A DNA stretch of 64,000 nt from CAVUFH01 sp963740835 (lineage in GTDB: Bacteria; Actinomycetota; Acidimicrobiia; IMCC26256; PALSA-610): assembly GCA_963740835.1 (NCBI GenBank), contig CAVUFH010000002.1:310001-374000 (forward strand). The letters run 5' to 3'. Positions 41,563 through 51,507 of the stretch are shown here, one piece after another (positions within the stretch are counted from its first letter, which is position 1; each line of letters begins with the position of its first letter). The notes under the pieces were generated by a model that saw nothing but the letters and a program-made list of their open reading frames with translations, ran no database searches and was not told where the DNA came from. The position numbers and the translations under genes were made by a program.

Positions 41563-41940
41563 GTGGACATCTCCATGCGCAAGACGCGTCGTCTCCGGCG
41601 GGTGAAGCGGGAGCGCGCGGGCGCAACCGGATTGATCGTCCACGGTCGTTACAACCCGTTTCCGGGCTGGGCGTCCGCTTTCGGGTGGAACGCGATCACG
41701 GTCCGAGTCGACGGCATCGCACTCGGTCGCCTCTACCAGATCCTTCCGGGGCCGGCGTGGTACCCGCTTCAAGCCGGTGTGCACCACGTCGAGTTCCTCG
41801 GTGCGAACGGTCCATTGCACTCGGAGTGGATCAAGCTCGCGCCGGGGGAAGCGGTGATGATCGCGTTCAAGCCTCGCGAACGCATCCCCTTCCGCCGCAG
41901 GGTGACACCCGACCAGTGGTCGATCCGCCAGCTCTGGTGA
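41563..41940 (+). CDS. hypothetical protein, basic, beta-rich
   Basis: A 125-aa protein that I do not recognise. The start is GTG 41563 with GGGGGA 8 nt upstream; ATG 41575 is an alternative. The N-terminus is very basic (MRKTRRLRRVKRERAG); the rest alternates as a small beta domain (ITVRVDGIALGRLYQ, GVHHVEFLGANGPLHSEWI, GEAVMIAFKPRERIPF), resembling PEGA-like add-on domains. The basic head could bind nucleic acid or membranes. It is preceded by 155 nt without visible features. Confidence 0.5.
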   Translation: MDISMRKTRRLRRVKRERAGATGLIVHGRYNPFPGWASAFGWNAITVRVDGIALGRLYQILPGPAWYPLQAGVHHVEFLGANGPLHSEWIKLAPGEAVMIAFKPRERIPFRRRVTPDQWSIRQLW

Positions 41941-41962
41941 TCAGGGTCACCGCCGTCGCCGG

Positions 41963-43003
41963 TTACGCGCGTTCGTCGGCGAAGCCGCGCAACGTGCCGA
42001 CGACGTTGCGGCCGAGCACGTCGAGCGCGTAGCCGCCTTCCTGTACGAACACCGTCGGTGCGGCGACGCCCGCGATCGCGGCGCCGATGCGGGGGTAGTC
42101 GTCGGCGACCAGCTGAAAGCTGTCGGGGTCTTCGGCCGCAGTATCGACGCCGAGCGACACGACGAGGCCATCGGGTGAGAACTTCGTGATCACTTCGATC
42201 GCGTGGTCGAGCGCGGCGCGGTAGGCGTTCCACGCGGTTCCCGGCGGCAGCGGGTAGTTGCGGTTGTAGCCCTCACCCGCGCCCCAGCCCTTTTCGGACG
42301 CGTTCCCGAGAAAGTAGGGGTAGTCGTCCACCGGGTCGGCATGTAGCGACACGAACAAGACGTCGTCGCGGTCGTAGAACAGCTGTTGCGTGCCGTTGCC
42401 GTGGTGGAAGTCGACATCGAGGATCGCGACCCGCGCGCCCCGGTCGACCCACGCCTGCGCCGCGATCGCGGCGTTGTTCAGGTAGCAGTAGCCGGCGAAC
42501 GAATCGGCCGCCGCGTGGTGCCCCGGCGGCCGGCACAACGCGTAGGCCGCGGCTTCGCCCTCCTCCGCGACCAGGCGCAACGTGCTGAGCGCGACGTCGA
42601 CCGCTGCGGTCGCAGCTTCCCAGGTTCCGTCGAGGATCGGGTCCGAGTCGTGCGAGAACCAACCGAGTTCGGCGATCACGTGCGGCGTGTCCTCGTGCGG
42701 CTGGTCGCGGATCGGACGCGCGTACGGCACCGCTTCCGCCGAACGCGGACTCCCGGTCGCCGCGCACCAGCGCGAGTGCGCGGTCTCGAGGAACTCGACG
42801 TATTCGGTGGTGTGCACCCGGAGCACCGGTTCGGGACCGAACTCGTCCGGTTCGCGGATCTCGCCGAGACCGGTATCGGCGATCGCGGCCCGGATGCGCT
42901 CGGCGCGCTCCGGGATCTCCGGCGGCGGCACGAGCCGGCCACCATCGTGGATCGGGTCGTGCGGATCGTGCCGCCGGTGCGCGTCGGTTGCGATCGTGAG
43001 CAC
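41963..43003 (-). CDS. histone deacetylase-family hydrolase (acetylpolyamine amidohydrolase-like)
   Basis: A 346-aa zinc hydrolase. The active-site segments are CRPPGHHAAADSFAGYCYLNN (His-His pair), AILDVDFHHGNGTQ (zinc-binding Asp and His) and VSLGVDTAAEDPDS (second zinc Asp), with EGGYALDVLG near the end. It deacetylates polyamines or similar amides in bacteria. GTG 43003 is chosen. It is divergent from the phosphopantetheinyl transferase gene with 73 nt between, and convergent with the basic hypothetical gene. Confidence 0.92.
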   Translation of the reverse strand: MLTIATDAHRRHDPHDPIHDGGRLVPPPEIPERAERIRAAIADTGLGEIREPDEFGPEPVLRVHTTEYVEFLETAHSRWCAATGSPRSAEAVPYARPIRDQPHEDTPHVIAELGWFSHDSDPILDGTWEAATAAVDVALSTLRLVAEEGEAAAYALCRPPGHHAAADSFAGYCYLNNAAIAAQAWVDRGARVAILDVDFHHGNGTQQLFYDRDDVLFVSLHADPVDDYPYFLGNASEKGWGAGEGYNRNYPLPPGTAWNAYRAALDHAIEVITKFSPDGLVVSLGVDTAAEDPDSFQLVADDYPRIGAAIAGVAAPTVFVQEGGYALDVLGRNVVGTLRGFADERA

Positions 43004-43076
43004 GGCCTCTTCGTAGCAGCTTCCGCGCCGGCGCGGGCGCACGTCGCGACCCACGCGTCACTACGCTCGCCCGACT

Positions 43077-43769
43077 GTGACGACTTCTGGGTCCTTGCGG
43101 CTGTTCAGAATCGACCTGGACCGGCCCGATGTCGCGGTGCCCGCGCTCGCGGCCACGCTCGACGATCACGAGCGACGCGCGGCCGCAGCGCGCGCGACCG
43201 GATCGCCGCGCCGTCGCTACGTCGTCGCTCACGGCGCGCTGCGCGAAGTCTTGGGCACGGCACTCGGACGCGATCCCGCCGCGATCCGATTCGACCGGCG
43301 CTGCCGCCATTGCGGTGATCCCCGGCACGGCAAGCCCGCGGTTGTCGACGCGGTTGAGTGCTCGTTCAGCCTGTCGCACTCCGGCGGGCTCGCAATTGTC
43401 GCGATCGCGATCGACCGGGGTGAGGTCGGGGTCGATGTCGAGATGCGTCGTGACCGCCCGCATCTCGACCGGCTCGCGGCGCGCGTGTTCACGACGGAAC
43501 GGTTGGCGGAGTGGCGCGCGCTCCCGGCCGCAGCGCGGCTCGACGCGTTCCTGCGGGCGTGGACGATCAAGGAAGCCTTCGGCAAGGCGACGGGCCACGG
43601 CTTGGTGCGCCCACGGTCGGAGCCGGCGTCCCCCGAGGACTGGACGCTCGTCAACCCGGCGCCGACGCCCGGCGCCGTGGTCGGACTCGCGGTCGAAGGT
43701 GTGGCCGATTTCCATCCGGTCGCGACCTGGTCGCCGGCAACCGGGGTTACCCTTGATGGCGCATGGTGA
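43077..43769 (+). CDS. 4'-phosphopantetheinyl transferase (Sfp-type)
   Basis: A 230-aa enzyme that loads phosphopantetheine from CoA onto carrier proteins. The metal-binding GVDVEMRR (Asp120, Glu122) and the W162TIKEAFGKATG170s motif with Glu166 and Lys170 are complete, and FSLSHSGGLAIVA is conserved. A C-x2-C pair with HGKP (76-86) is typical. No polyketide or peptide synthetase is in the window, so its carrier protein lies elsewhere. The stop overlaps the next small gene by 7 bp. Confidence 0.92.
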   Translation: MTTSGSLRLFRIDLDRPDVAVPALAATLDDHERRAAAARATGSPRRRYVVAHGALREVLGTALGRDPAAIRFDRRCRHCGDPRHGKPAVVDAVECSFSLSHSGGLAIVAIAIDRGEVGVDVEMRRDRPHLDRLAARVFTTERLAEWRALPAAARLDAFLRAWTIKEAFGKATGHGLVRPRSEPASPEDWTLVNPAPTPGAVVGLAVEGVADFHPVATWSPATGVTLDGAW

Positions 43770-44017
43770 ACGACGACGACGAAGGCGCGTCGACCGAGAA
43801 GCGCGGTATCCACAAGTTCAAGGAGACCGCGACCGGCACCGTGCTCGCGGCCGGTCTGCTCGGCGTCGCGAACGCGCTCGAGGGCCCGCGCGACGAAGAG
43901 GTCGCGATCGTGCAGGAGTACTCGGGCGAACCGCCGTTCTCGGACCCGATCCTGATGCGGCTCGATCCCGACGCCCCCGAGGACTCGATCGTCCTCGTCC
44001 GGCGTCCACCCCGTTAA
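43763..44017 (+). CDS. small hypothetical protein
   Basis: An 84-aa protein of unknown function, translationally coupled to the phosphopantetheinyl transferase gene (ATG 43763 lies before its stop). It is acidic, with a short hydrophobic stretch (GTVLAAGLLGVANAL, about 25-39) too short to be a sure membrane helix, then EVAIVQEYSGEPPFSDP. The length, coupling and codon use support a real gene. The 3' end overlaps the convergent menC-like gene by 4 bp. Confidence 0.6.
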   Translation: MVNDDDEGASTEKRGIHKFKETATGTVLAAGLLGVANALEGPRDEEVAIVQEYSGEPPFSDPILMRLDPDAPEDSIVLVRRPPR

Positions 44018-45153
44018 CTCGACGAGCGCGCCTTGAGCACTTCGCGCGCGACTGTGTACCGGCGCAACATCTCGGGACGCGGCGTCACCCCGATCCCGGG
44101 CCCACTGGGAACCCTCAGCTGACCGCCGTCGAGCAGGAAGGGCTCGGTGACGTCTTCGGCGAAGTACCGGTCCGACGCCGACAGGTCGCCCGCCTCGGTG
44201 AACCCGGGGAGCGACGCGAGCGCGACGTTCACCGCACGGCCCACGCCGGTTTCGAGCATGCCACCGATCACTGCGGGAACACCGGCGACGACGCACAGGT
44301 CATGGACGGTGCGCGCGATGTCGGCCCCGCCGACGCGACCGGGCTTGATGTTCACCATGTCGCAGGCCTGCCACGCGAGCGCGTCCATCGCGGCGCCGGC
44401 GCCGGTGACGGTCTCGTCGAGGCACACGCGGGTTTCGAGTCCGCGCGCGAGCGTTGCGTGGTCGCGCAGTGAATCCGGTGACAACGGCTGTTCGATGCAC
44501 TGGAGACCGAACGCGTCGAGCGCGCCGAGCGCGTCCGATTGGGTGAGGTCGTACGATCCGTTCGCGTCGACGGCGAGTGTGATCGCGTCGCCGACCTCGG
44601 CTCGGACCGCCGCGACGATCGCGCGGTCGGCGCCCGGCTCGATCTTGCACTTGAGCCGGCGATAGCCCGTGGCGACGTAGGCCGCCGCCAGGTCTCGGAG
44701 TTCACGTTCTCCGGCGGTGATGCTGATCGCGACACCCGCGGGGACCCGCGTCCGGAGAGCGCCGACATGAGTCGGCGCGAGCCACGACCGGAACGACTCG
44801 CCGGACCCACGCAGCCGCGCGTCGAGGCAGGCCATCTCCACCGCGTACTTCGCGAAGTGGTTGCCCCGCACCTCGGTGAAGTCGCGCCCCGCGAACACGC
44901 GGGGCGCCAGATGGTCGCGGATGACGAGCCGGGCGCCATCGAGCGTCTCGCCGGAATACGCCGGCGTTGTCTCGGCCGCGCACTCGCCCCAACCGGCACT
45001 GTCGTCCGTGACGGCCCGCACGAGCAGCGCGTCCTTGTACGTCGTGGTGCTCCGCGCGGTCCGGAACGCGCGCACGAGCGGGAGCCGGACGTGATGGAGT
45101 TCGAGCGCGCGAACGGGCCCGGGCGTATCGGCCCGGGCCCGTTTTTCGCGCAC
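44014..45153 (-). CDS. o-succinylbenzoate synthase / N-acylamino acid racemase (enolase superfamily, MenC-like)
   Basis: A protein of up to 379 aa. The enolase-superfamily catalytic set is complete: KCKIEPG (KxK acid/base), VDANGSYD, IEQPLS and LDETV (three metal carboxylates), and NIKPGRVGG (second Lys). The ending MLETGVGRAVNVALASLPGF and GDLSASDRYF is typical of MenC of menaquinone biosynthesis and of the promiscuous racemase branch. The start is uncertain: GTG 45153 has no good ribosome site and places a strong hairpin in the first codons; a shorter form starting later is possible. It lies 7 nt after the HU gene. Confidence 0.88.
   Translation of the reverse strand: MREKRARADTPGPVRALELHHVRLPLVRAFRTARSTTTYKDALLVRAVTDDSAGWGECAAETTPAYSGETLDGARLVIRDHLAPRVFAGRDFTEVRGNHFAKYAVEMACLDARLRGSGESFRSWLAPTHVGALRTRVPAGVAISITAGERELRDLAAAYVATGYRRLKCKIEPGADRAIVAAVRAEVGDAITLAVDANGSYDLTQSDALGALDAFGLQCIEQPLSPDSLRDHATLARGLETRVCLDETVTGAGAAMDALAWQACDMVNIKPGRVGGADIARTVHDLCVVAGVPAVIGGMLETGVGRAVNVALASLPGFTEAGDLSASDRYFAEDVTEPFLLDGGQLRVPSGPGIGVTPRPEMLRRYTVAREVLKARSSS
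45112..45146. terminator. strong GC hairpin with flanking T-run (bidirectional-looking terminator)
   Basis: Perfect inverted repeat with 11-13 bp arms (CGGGCCCGGGC / GCCCGGGCCCG) around a GTATCG loop, with AA before and TTTTT after on the plus strand. Read on the minus strand it follows the HU gene by about 15 nt with an A-run before and only UU after, so it may end part of the HU transcripts. On the plus strand it has the classic U-tract but no gene upstream to terminate. Confidence 0.5.
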
Positions 45154-45160
45154 TTTGAAT

Positions 45161-45592
45161 TCAGCGACGCTTGGCGGTCTTCTTGGCCGGTGCCTTGCGG
45201 GCGGGTGCCTTCTTCGCGACTGCCTTCTTCGCGGGCGCCTTCTTGGCCGCGGTCTTCTTCGCGACTGGCTTCTTCGCCGGGGCCTTCTTCGCGGCGGTCT
45301 TGCGCGGCGGCACTTTGCCCGAGAGCACCGCGTCCTTGAACGCCTTGAGCGGGGTGATGCGCGCGACACGCTTCGCCGCGACCTTCACCTGCTCACCGGT
45401 CGCTGGGTTCCGAGCCATGCGGGCCGGGCGGTCGATCCGCCGGAACTTCGCGAAGCCGGAGATCGCGACGTCCTCACCGCGCGCAACGGTTTCCGTGATG
45501 AGTTCGAGAAGCGACGTCAAGGTCGCGTCGGCTTCCTTGCGGCTCACGTCGATGCGTTCGGAGAACGCGTTGAGCAGCTGGCTTCGATTCAC
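45161..45592 (-). CDS. hup: HU-family DNA-binding protein with Lys/Ala/Pro-rich tail
   Basis: A 143-aa nucleoid protein. The HU core (1-90) has NRSQLLNAFSERIDVSRKEA and the DNA-arm GFAKFRRIDRPARMARNPATGE. The C-terminal 50 residues are PAKK/AAKK-type repeats, as in mycobacterial and streptomycete two-domain HU (HupB/HupS), which bind and compact DNA like linker histones. GTG 45592 is chosen because GGAGG lies 5 nt upstream. Monocistronic or followed by the menC-like gene after a hairpin. Confidence 0.95.
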   Translation of the reverse strand: MNRSQLLNAFSERIDVSRKEADATLTSLLELITETVARGEDVAISGFAKFRRIDRPARMARNPATGEQVKVAAKRVARITPLKAFKDAVLSGKVPPRKTAAKKAPAKKPVAKKTAAKKAPAKKAVAKKAPARKAPAKKTAKRR

Positions 45593-45691
45593 AGGGCCTC
45601 CATACAAGCGGCGTGCGGAATTGCGCCCGCATGCTTGCACTTCCGCAGGTCGAATACGTGGATTCTGCCGAAAAAGCCTGAGGTTTTCGTG

Positions 45692-47347
45692 TCAGGAAGG
45701 GTCGATCATCGGCTCGAGGAAGCCCGGGTCCATCGACCACCCCGCCTTGCCCTGCCGTTTGGCCTGGTACATCGCGACATCCGCGCGGCGTACGAGGTCG
45801 CCCGGGTCGGCCCGGTCGGCCGGGGCGACGGCGATGCCGATGCTGGTCGAGATCGAGATCGTCCGCTCCTCGAAGATGAACGGTTCGCGCAGGACTTCAC
45901 AGATCCGGTCGGCGACCTCGTAGGCGGGGACCGGACTCGACAACCGCGTGAGCATGATCGTGAACTCGTCGCCACCCATCCGCGCGACGAGGTCGCCGAA
46001 GCGGGCGCAGTTGCCGAGCCGAACCGCGACCGCGACCAGCAGCTGGTTGCCGACGGAGTGGCCGTGCACGTCGTTGACCTGCTTGAGGCCGTCGAGGTCA
46101 AGGAACAGCACCGCCACCAGCTCGCCCGGCCGGCCCTTGCCGCAGACGCGCTCGAGTCGCTCGTGGAAGCGACGCGGGTTGGCAAGGCCTGTCAACGCGT
46201 CGTGCGCAGCTTCGTGCGCGAGCTCGTCCTTCAGTGCTTCCAGCTCCTGGTGCACCTGCGCGTTGCGCAGCGACGCGCCGGCTTGCGCCGCGCACAGCTC
46301 GAGCCCCTCGCATTGCGACGCGGGCGGCGCGCCGGGGTACGGCCAGCGCGCCGTGAGCATCACCACGCCGGTCTTGGCGATCGCGACCGGTACCGAGACG
46401 ATCACGGGGTAGTCGGCCGGGGGTTTGTCCTCCGCGAGCAGCCCGCGGTTCGTGACCGGGTTCGACGGCGGCGGCCACACCACCGGCCCGCCGGCGTCGC
46501 GAGCGCGGGCCGCGGCGCGTATGCGCGGGTCACCGGGTGGGATGCCGAGCACCCGCCGCGAGTACCGGACCGGGCGGGCGACGAGCCGGCTGCTCGACAC
46601 CACTTCGATCTCGAAGACGGCCGGGTCGGAGAAGCCCATCTGACCGACCGTGGTGCGCAGCGTGTCGAGCACCTCGTCGACGTCGAGGCTCGTGCTCTTG
46701 CGGCCGCCGAGCGCGGCGGCGCGGAGGAGCGCGTTCCTTCGCTCGGCTTCGTCACGCTCCCGGCGGTACGCCGCGATCTCCTCGACCAGATGCGTGGCGA
46801 GCATCCCGCTCGGCACCGCGACGAGGAACACGACGGCGAGCCGCTGCGCGACCTCGACGATCGAGAGCGCGCCCTGGTTCAGGACGTTCCAGCCGATGTA
46901 TCCGACCGCGATCGCAGCCCAGCTCACGAGCGCACCGACGGCCTGGAAGCGGATGGCGCCCTCCAGCACCGGAAGCATGAGGATCGCCCAGTCCGCGGAG
47001 TTCGGATCGTCCTTGCCGAGCCACAGCACCATCAGGACGAGGGTGGTGTCGGCGATGAGTTGCACGGCGTCGAGCACGACGGCGGTCCGTCCGGAGTCAC
47101 CCTGGCCGATGAGGGACACCAGGTTGACCGCCGCGAACGCGGACGCGATCGCGAGCAGCCACGGCCACGACAAGAGATCGCGGGTCTCTGACATCGAGAA
47201 CAGACGAATCGCAACCAGGACCGTCGCGATGACGCGCAACTTCCGCAGCGCGGCTTCGACCGAAGCCGGTGCGCCCGCCCTGATTTTCGACGCCTGCTCG
47301 GCGGCCCGTCGAGATCGGACCGGCCTCGACGCGGCGGCCTGGCTCAA
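45692..47347 (-). CDS. diguanylate cyclase (GGDEF) with membrane segments and GAF-like domain
   Basis: A protein of about 551 aa. Four or more hydrophobic helices lie in the N-terminal 200 residues (WPWLLAIASAFAAVNLVSLI, LDAVQLIADTTLVLMVLWLG, and two more), then a short coiled helix (RRERDEAERRNALLRAA), a GAF-like domain (about 220-380) and a GGDEF domain with RMGGDEFTIML and DGLKQVNDVHGHSVGNQLL, so cyclic di-GMP synthesis is expected. TTG 47347 follows GGGGAGGGG; ATG 47395 is an alternative start without a good ribosome site. No EAL domain follows. Confidence 0.88.
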   Translation of the reverse strand: MSQAAASRPVRSRRAAEQASKIRAGAPASVEAALRKLRVIATVLVAIRLFSMSETRDLLSWPWLLAIASAFAAVNLVSLIGQGDSGRTAVVLDAVQLIADTTLVLMVLWLGKDDPNSADWAILMLPVLEGAIRFQAVGALVSWAAIAVGYIGWNVLNQGALSIVEVAQRLAVVFLVAVPSGMLATHLVEEIAAYRRERDEAERRNALLRAAALGGRKSTSLDVDEVLDTLRTTVGQMGFSDPAVFEIEVVSSSRLVARPVRYSRRVLGIPPGDPRIRAAARARDAGGPVVWPPPSNPVTNRGLLAEDKPPADYPVIVSVPVAIAKTGVVMLTARWPYPGAPPASQCEGLELCAAQAGASLRNAQVHQELEALKDELAHEAAHDALTGLANPRRFHERLERVCGKGRPGELVAVLFLDLDGLKQVNDVHGHSVGNQLLVAVAVRLGNCARFGDLVARMGGDEFTIMLTRLSSPVPAYEVADRICEVLREPFIFEERTISISTSIGIAVAPADRADPGDLVRRADVAMYQAKRQGKAGWSMDPGFLEPMIDPS

Positions 47348-47528
47348 ATCCCCTCCCCGCGAGTTCCCGTGTACTTGGCGGTATCGGCGGCGCATGAGAC
47401 CCTGTTGAGACGGTTCCGTTCGCGCTGCGTGAGTTTGTGCTGTTCCCGCAGGTCGCACACCGCGCGAAATCCGCACTCGCGCCGGACGGTTGGCCTGCAC
47501 GCTTCCTCATGCGCCCCAACAACACCCG

Positions 47529-48320
47529 ATGACCCATCTCGAGCACATCAGCGATCCCGGGGACCACCGCATCGCGGACTACGTCGACCTACGCGATCCG
47601 GAGCTTCGCCGGGGCGTCGAGGCCGCCGCGGGATTCTTCGTCGCCGAGAGTCCCCACGTGATCGAGACCGTCGTGCACTCGGGCCGGCGCCTGCGCTCCG
47701 CCCTCGTCACGCCGAAGCAGCTCGCGCTGCTGGGGCCGGTGCTCGAACCGCTGGGAGTTCCTGTGTACGTCGCCGAACCGGCAGTGCTGCGGCGCGTCGT
47801 CGGCTTCGACCTGCACCGTGGCGCGGTCGCCGCCGTCGATCGGTGGCCACTCCCACCGCTCGAGGCCGTGCTGGCCGAGGCTCGCCGGATCGCGGTGTGC
47901 GAGCGGGTGAACGATCACGAGAACCTCGGCGTCCTGTTCCGCAACGCGGCCGCGTTCGGACTCGATGCGGTCGTGCTCGACCCCGAGTCCGCGGATCCGT
48001 TGTACCGCCGGTGCGTGCGCGTCAGCATCGGCCACGTGTGCACCGTGCCGTGGACGCGGTATTCGAGGCTGTCGGAACTCCGGACAGCCGGGTTCACGCT
48101 GCTCGCGCTGACACCGTCGCGGGACGCGGTTCCGCTCGCGGACGTCGAGTGGCCCGCGCGCGCCGCGATCGTGCTCGGTGCCGAAGGCCCAGGCTTGTCG
48201 GACGCCGCGCTCACGACCGCGGACGTGCGCGTCCGTATCCCGATGCGCGCCGACGTCGACTCGTTGAACGTCGCGACGGCCGCGGCCGTCGCGTTCTACG
48301 AAGGATCGAGGCCGCGGTGA
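47529..48320 (+). CDS. TrmH/SpoU-family RNA 2'-O-methyltransferase
   Basis: A 263-aa SPOUT methyltransferase. Motif 1 is NDHENLGVLFRNAAAFG, motif 2 is IVLGAEGPGLSD and motif 3 is IPMRADVDSLNVATAAAVAFYE, which form the trefoil knot binding S-adenosylmethionine. The N-terminal substrate-binding domain (FFVAESPHVIETVVHSGRRL) resembles the 23S rRNA methyltransferases. ATG 47529. The stop overlaps the next start (GTGA). rRNA or tRNA target not resolved. Confidence 0.92.
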   Translation: MTHLEHISDPGDHRIADYVDLRDPELRRGVEAAAGFFVAESPHVIETVVHSGRRLRSALVTPKQLALLGPVLEPLGVPVYVAEPAVLRRVVGFDLHRGAVAAVDRWPLPPLEAVLAEARRIAVCERVNDHENLGVLFRNAAAFGLDAVVLDPESADPLYRRCVRVSIGHVCTVPWTRYSRLSELRTAGFTLLALTPSRDAVPLADVEWPARAAIVLGAEGPGLSDAALTTADVRVRIPMRADVDSLNVATAAAVAFYEGSRPR

Positions 48321-49072
48321 GTGATACGTACTCCAACGTCGATGCGGCGCGCGACGTCGCCGAGGCGGTCGCCTGGCAGGACTCCGTCGACGCGTGGCCG
48401 CAGATCGCCGCGTACAAGCGCCGCACGCATGAGCTGCTCCCGGACTCCGGACTCATCCTCGATGTCGGGAGCGGTACCGGCCACGACCTGTTCGCGTCGG
48501 ACCGCGACACGATCGGGGTCGACGCGTCGATGGCAATGTGCACGACCGCACGCGGCCGGGGCGCCGATGTCGTGCGGGCGGCGGCGGACGCGTTGCCGTT
48601 CGGCGCCCGAGTCTTCGCCGGCGCACGGGCCGACCGGCTCTTCCAGCACCTCGCCGATCCGGACGCGGCGCTGCGCGAGATGGTGCGAATCGTCGAAGCG
48701 GGTGGGCGGATCGTCGTCGCGGACCCCGACCAGGGATCACTCGTGATCCATCTGCCCGGCGTCCGGTCCGATCTGGTGGATCGAATCCGGCGTCGGCGCC
48801 GCGATGTCGGCTATCGCAACGGGATGCTCGCCCGTGCTCTGCCGGAGCGGTTCACCGCCGCCGGGCTGCAAGGCGTCACCGTGGAGGCGTTCCCGCTCGT
48901 GCTGACCGATGTCGACGACGCCTTCGGGCTGCCGACGTGGGTCGAGTACTGGCGGCAGCACTTCACCGACGAGGACGCCGCCGAATGGGCCGCGGGTGTC
49001 GACCGGGCCCGTAGCCACGGGCAGTTCGTCTACGCGCTGCTGTACTTCGTGGTCGCCGGCACGAAGAAGTAA
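48317..49072 (+). CDS. class I SAM-dependent methyltransferase
   Basis: A 251-aa methyltransferase of the UbiE/type 11 group. Motif I is LILDVGSGTGHDLFA, the acidic post-I residue is in IGVDAS, and RADRLFQHLADPDAALREM with GGRIVVADPD are the later family motifs. GTG 48317 overlaps the stop of the RNA methyltransferase gene. Likely a small-molecule methyltransferase; substrate unknown. Confidence 0.9.
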   Translation: MSDTYSNVDAARDVAEAVAWQDSVDAWPQIAAYKRRTHELLPDSGLILDVGSGTGHDLFASDRDTIGVDASMAMCTTARGRGADVVRAAADALPFGARVFAGARADRLFQHLADPDAALREMVRIVEAGGRIVVADPDQGSLVIHLPGVRSDLVDRIRRRRRDVGYRNGMLARALPERFTAAGLQGVTVEAFPLVLTDVDDAFGLPTWVEYWRQHFTDEDAAEWAAGVDRARSHGQFVYALLYFVVAGTKK

Positions 49073-49120
49073 CCCCCTTGGCTGTTGTCGGGGGCGGCCC
49101 ACTCGGGTAGTCCGAAGGGG

Positions 49121-51492
49121 ATGGAAGCAGTCACGGACAAGCCCCTCTCGGACGACGAGCTCGCGCACCTCGACGCGCACTGGCGCGCCGCGAACTACTT
49201 GGCCGTCGGCCAGATCTACCTGATGGCCAACCCGCTGCTACGCGAAGCGCTCGTGCCCGAGCACATCAAGCCGCGGCTGCTCGGTCACTGGGGCACCACA
49301 CCCGGCCTGAACATCCTGTACACGCACCTCAGCCGAGTGATCGCGCGCGACGAGCTCGACATGATGTTCGTGATCGGTCCGGGACACGGCGGTCCGGCGA
49401 TCCACGCCAACTGCTGGCTGGAAGGCACGTACTCCGAGGTGTATCGGGACATCCCGCGCGACGAGCGCGGGATGTCCCGGTTGTTCCGGCAGTTCTCGTT
49501 CCCGGGTGGCGTGTCGAGTCACGTGGCACCGGAGATCCCCGGTTCGATCCACGAAGGCGGCGAGCTCGGCTACTCGCTGACGCATGCGTTCGGCGCCGCG
49601 TTCGACAACCCCGACCTCGTGGTCGCGTGCGTCGTCGGCGACGGTGAAGCCGAGACCGGTCCGCTCGCGACGAGCTGGCACTCGAACAAGTTCCTCGATC
49701 CCGTGCGCGACGGCGCGGTCCTGCCGATCCTGCACCTCAACGGCTACAAGATCGCCAACCCCACCGTGCTCGCGCGCATCAGCGAGGACGAGCTCACGCG
49801 GTTCTGTGAAGGGCACGGATGGACGCCTTACCTCGTCGAGGGCGACGATCCGGTGCTCGTGCACCAGCAGCTCGCCGCGACGCTCGACCGCGCGCTGGGC
49901 GAGATCCGGCAGTTGCAACGCGCCGCGCGCGAATCAGGCGACACGAGGCGCCCGCGGTGGCCGATGATCGTCATGCGGACGCCCAAGGGATGGACGGGGC
50001 CCGCGTTCGTCGACGGTGTACCCGTCGAAGGCACCTGGCGCGCGCATCAAGTGCCGCTCGCCGAAGTGCGCACCAACCCGGACCACCTCGCCATGCTCGA
50101 CGCGTGGATGCGCTCCTACCGGCCCGGCGAGCTCTTCGACGACGACGGTGTCCCGCAGCCCTTTGTCGTCGATTGGATGCCGAAAGGTGCGTTGCGAATG
50201 TGCGCGAACCCGCACGCGAACGGCGGCGTGCTGTTGCGCGATCTCGATCTCCCCGACTTCCGCGACTACGCCGTCGAGATCGAGCGCAACGGCGCGACCG
50301 AAGCCGAAGCGACGCGCCGCCTCGGCCGGTTCCTCCGCGACGTGTTCCGCGCCAACGAACCGTTCCGGAACTTCCGCCTCTTCGGCCCGGACGAGACCGC
50401 GTCCAACCGGCTCGATGCCGTGTACGACGCGACCGAGAAGGTGTGGCAGGGCGAGATCCTGCCGGTCGACGAGCACCTGTCGCGGCACGGCCGCGTCATG
50501 GAGATCCTCAGCGAGCACACGTGCGAAGGCTGGCTCGAGGGCTACCTGCTCACGGGCCGGCACGGCTTCTTCAGTTGCTACGAAGCGTTCACGCACATCA
50601 TCGATTCGATGTTCAACCAGCACGCGAAGTGGCTCGAGACCGCGCGCAAGCTCGAGTGGCGGCGCAGCATCTCGTCGTTGAACTTCTTGCTGACGTCACA
50701 TGTGTGGCGCCAGGACCACAACGGGTTCACACACCAGGACCCAGGTTTCCTCGACGTCGTCGTCAACAAGAAGGCGAGCGTCGTGCGGGTGTACCTGCCG
50801 CCCGACCCGAACTGCCTCCTCTCGGTCGCCGACCATTGCCTGCGGACCCGTGACTACGTGAACGTGATCGTCGCCGGGAAGCAGCCTCAGCCGACTTGGT
50901 TGTCGATCGACGACGCCGTGCTCCACTGCACGCGTGGCCTCGGCATATGGGAATGGGCGAGCGCCGACGGCACGCGTGAACCCGACGTCGTGATGGCGTG
51001 CGCGGGCGACGTGCCCACACTCGAGACGCTCGCGGCCGTGAGCATGTTGCGCGAGCACCTCCCGGACCTCGCGGTACGCGTGGTCAACATCGTCGACCTG
51101 ATGCGCCTCCAGCCCGAGCGCGAGCATCCGCACGGGCTCGACGATCGGGAGTTCGACACGATCTTCACGGCCGACAAGCCGATCATCTTCGCGTTCCACG
51201 GCTACCCCTACTTGATCCACCGCCTCACGTACCGGCGGCACGGTCACGACAACATGCACGTGCGCGGCTACATCGAGGAGGGCACGACCACCACGCCGTT
51301 CGACATGGTGGTGATGAACGACCTGGACCGATTCCACCTCGTGATGGACGTCATCGACCGCGTGCCCGGCCTCGGCGCGCGCGCCGCCGGTCTCCGGCAG
51401 CAGATGATCGACGCCCGCACCCGTCACCACGACTACACCGCGAGTTCGGCGAGGACCTCCCCGAGGTCCGCAACTGGACCTGGCCCGGCTGA
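49121..51492 (+). CDS. xfp: phosphoketolase, apparent frameshift near the C-terminus
   Basis: Splits xylulose 5-phosphate (and perhaps fructose 6-phosphate) into acetyl phosphate and an aldose phosphate using thiamine diphosphate. About 790 aa if repaired, normal for the family. Seen are YLAVGQIYLM, GPGHGGPA, VVGDGEAETGPLATSWHSNK (TPP/metal site), HLNGYKIANPTV and RQDHNGFTHQDPG. At 51437-51443 the frame breaks: the other frame ends properly with REFGEDLPEVRNWTWPG and stops at 51490-51492. One missing C (ACCCGCGAG to ACCGCGAG) would explain it and otherwise yields a false 1160-aa fusion with acetate kinase. Confidence 0.95.
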
Positions 51493-51507
51493 CAGGCTGC
51501 CAACGCA

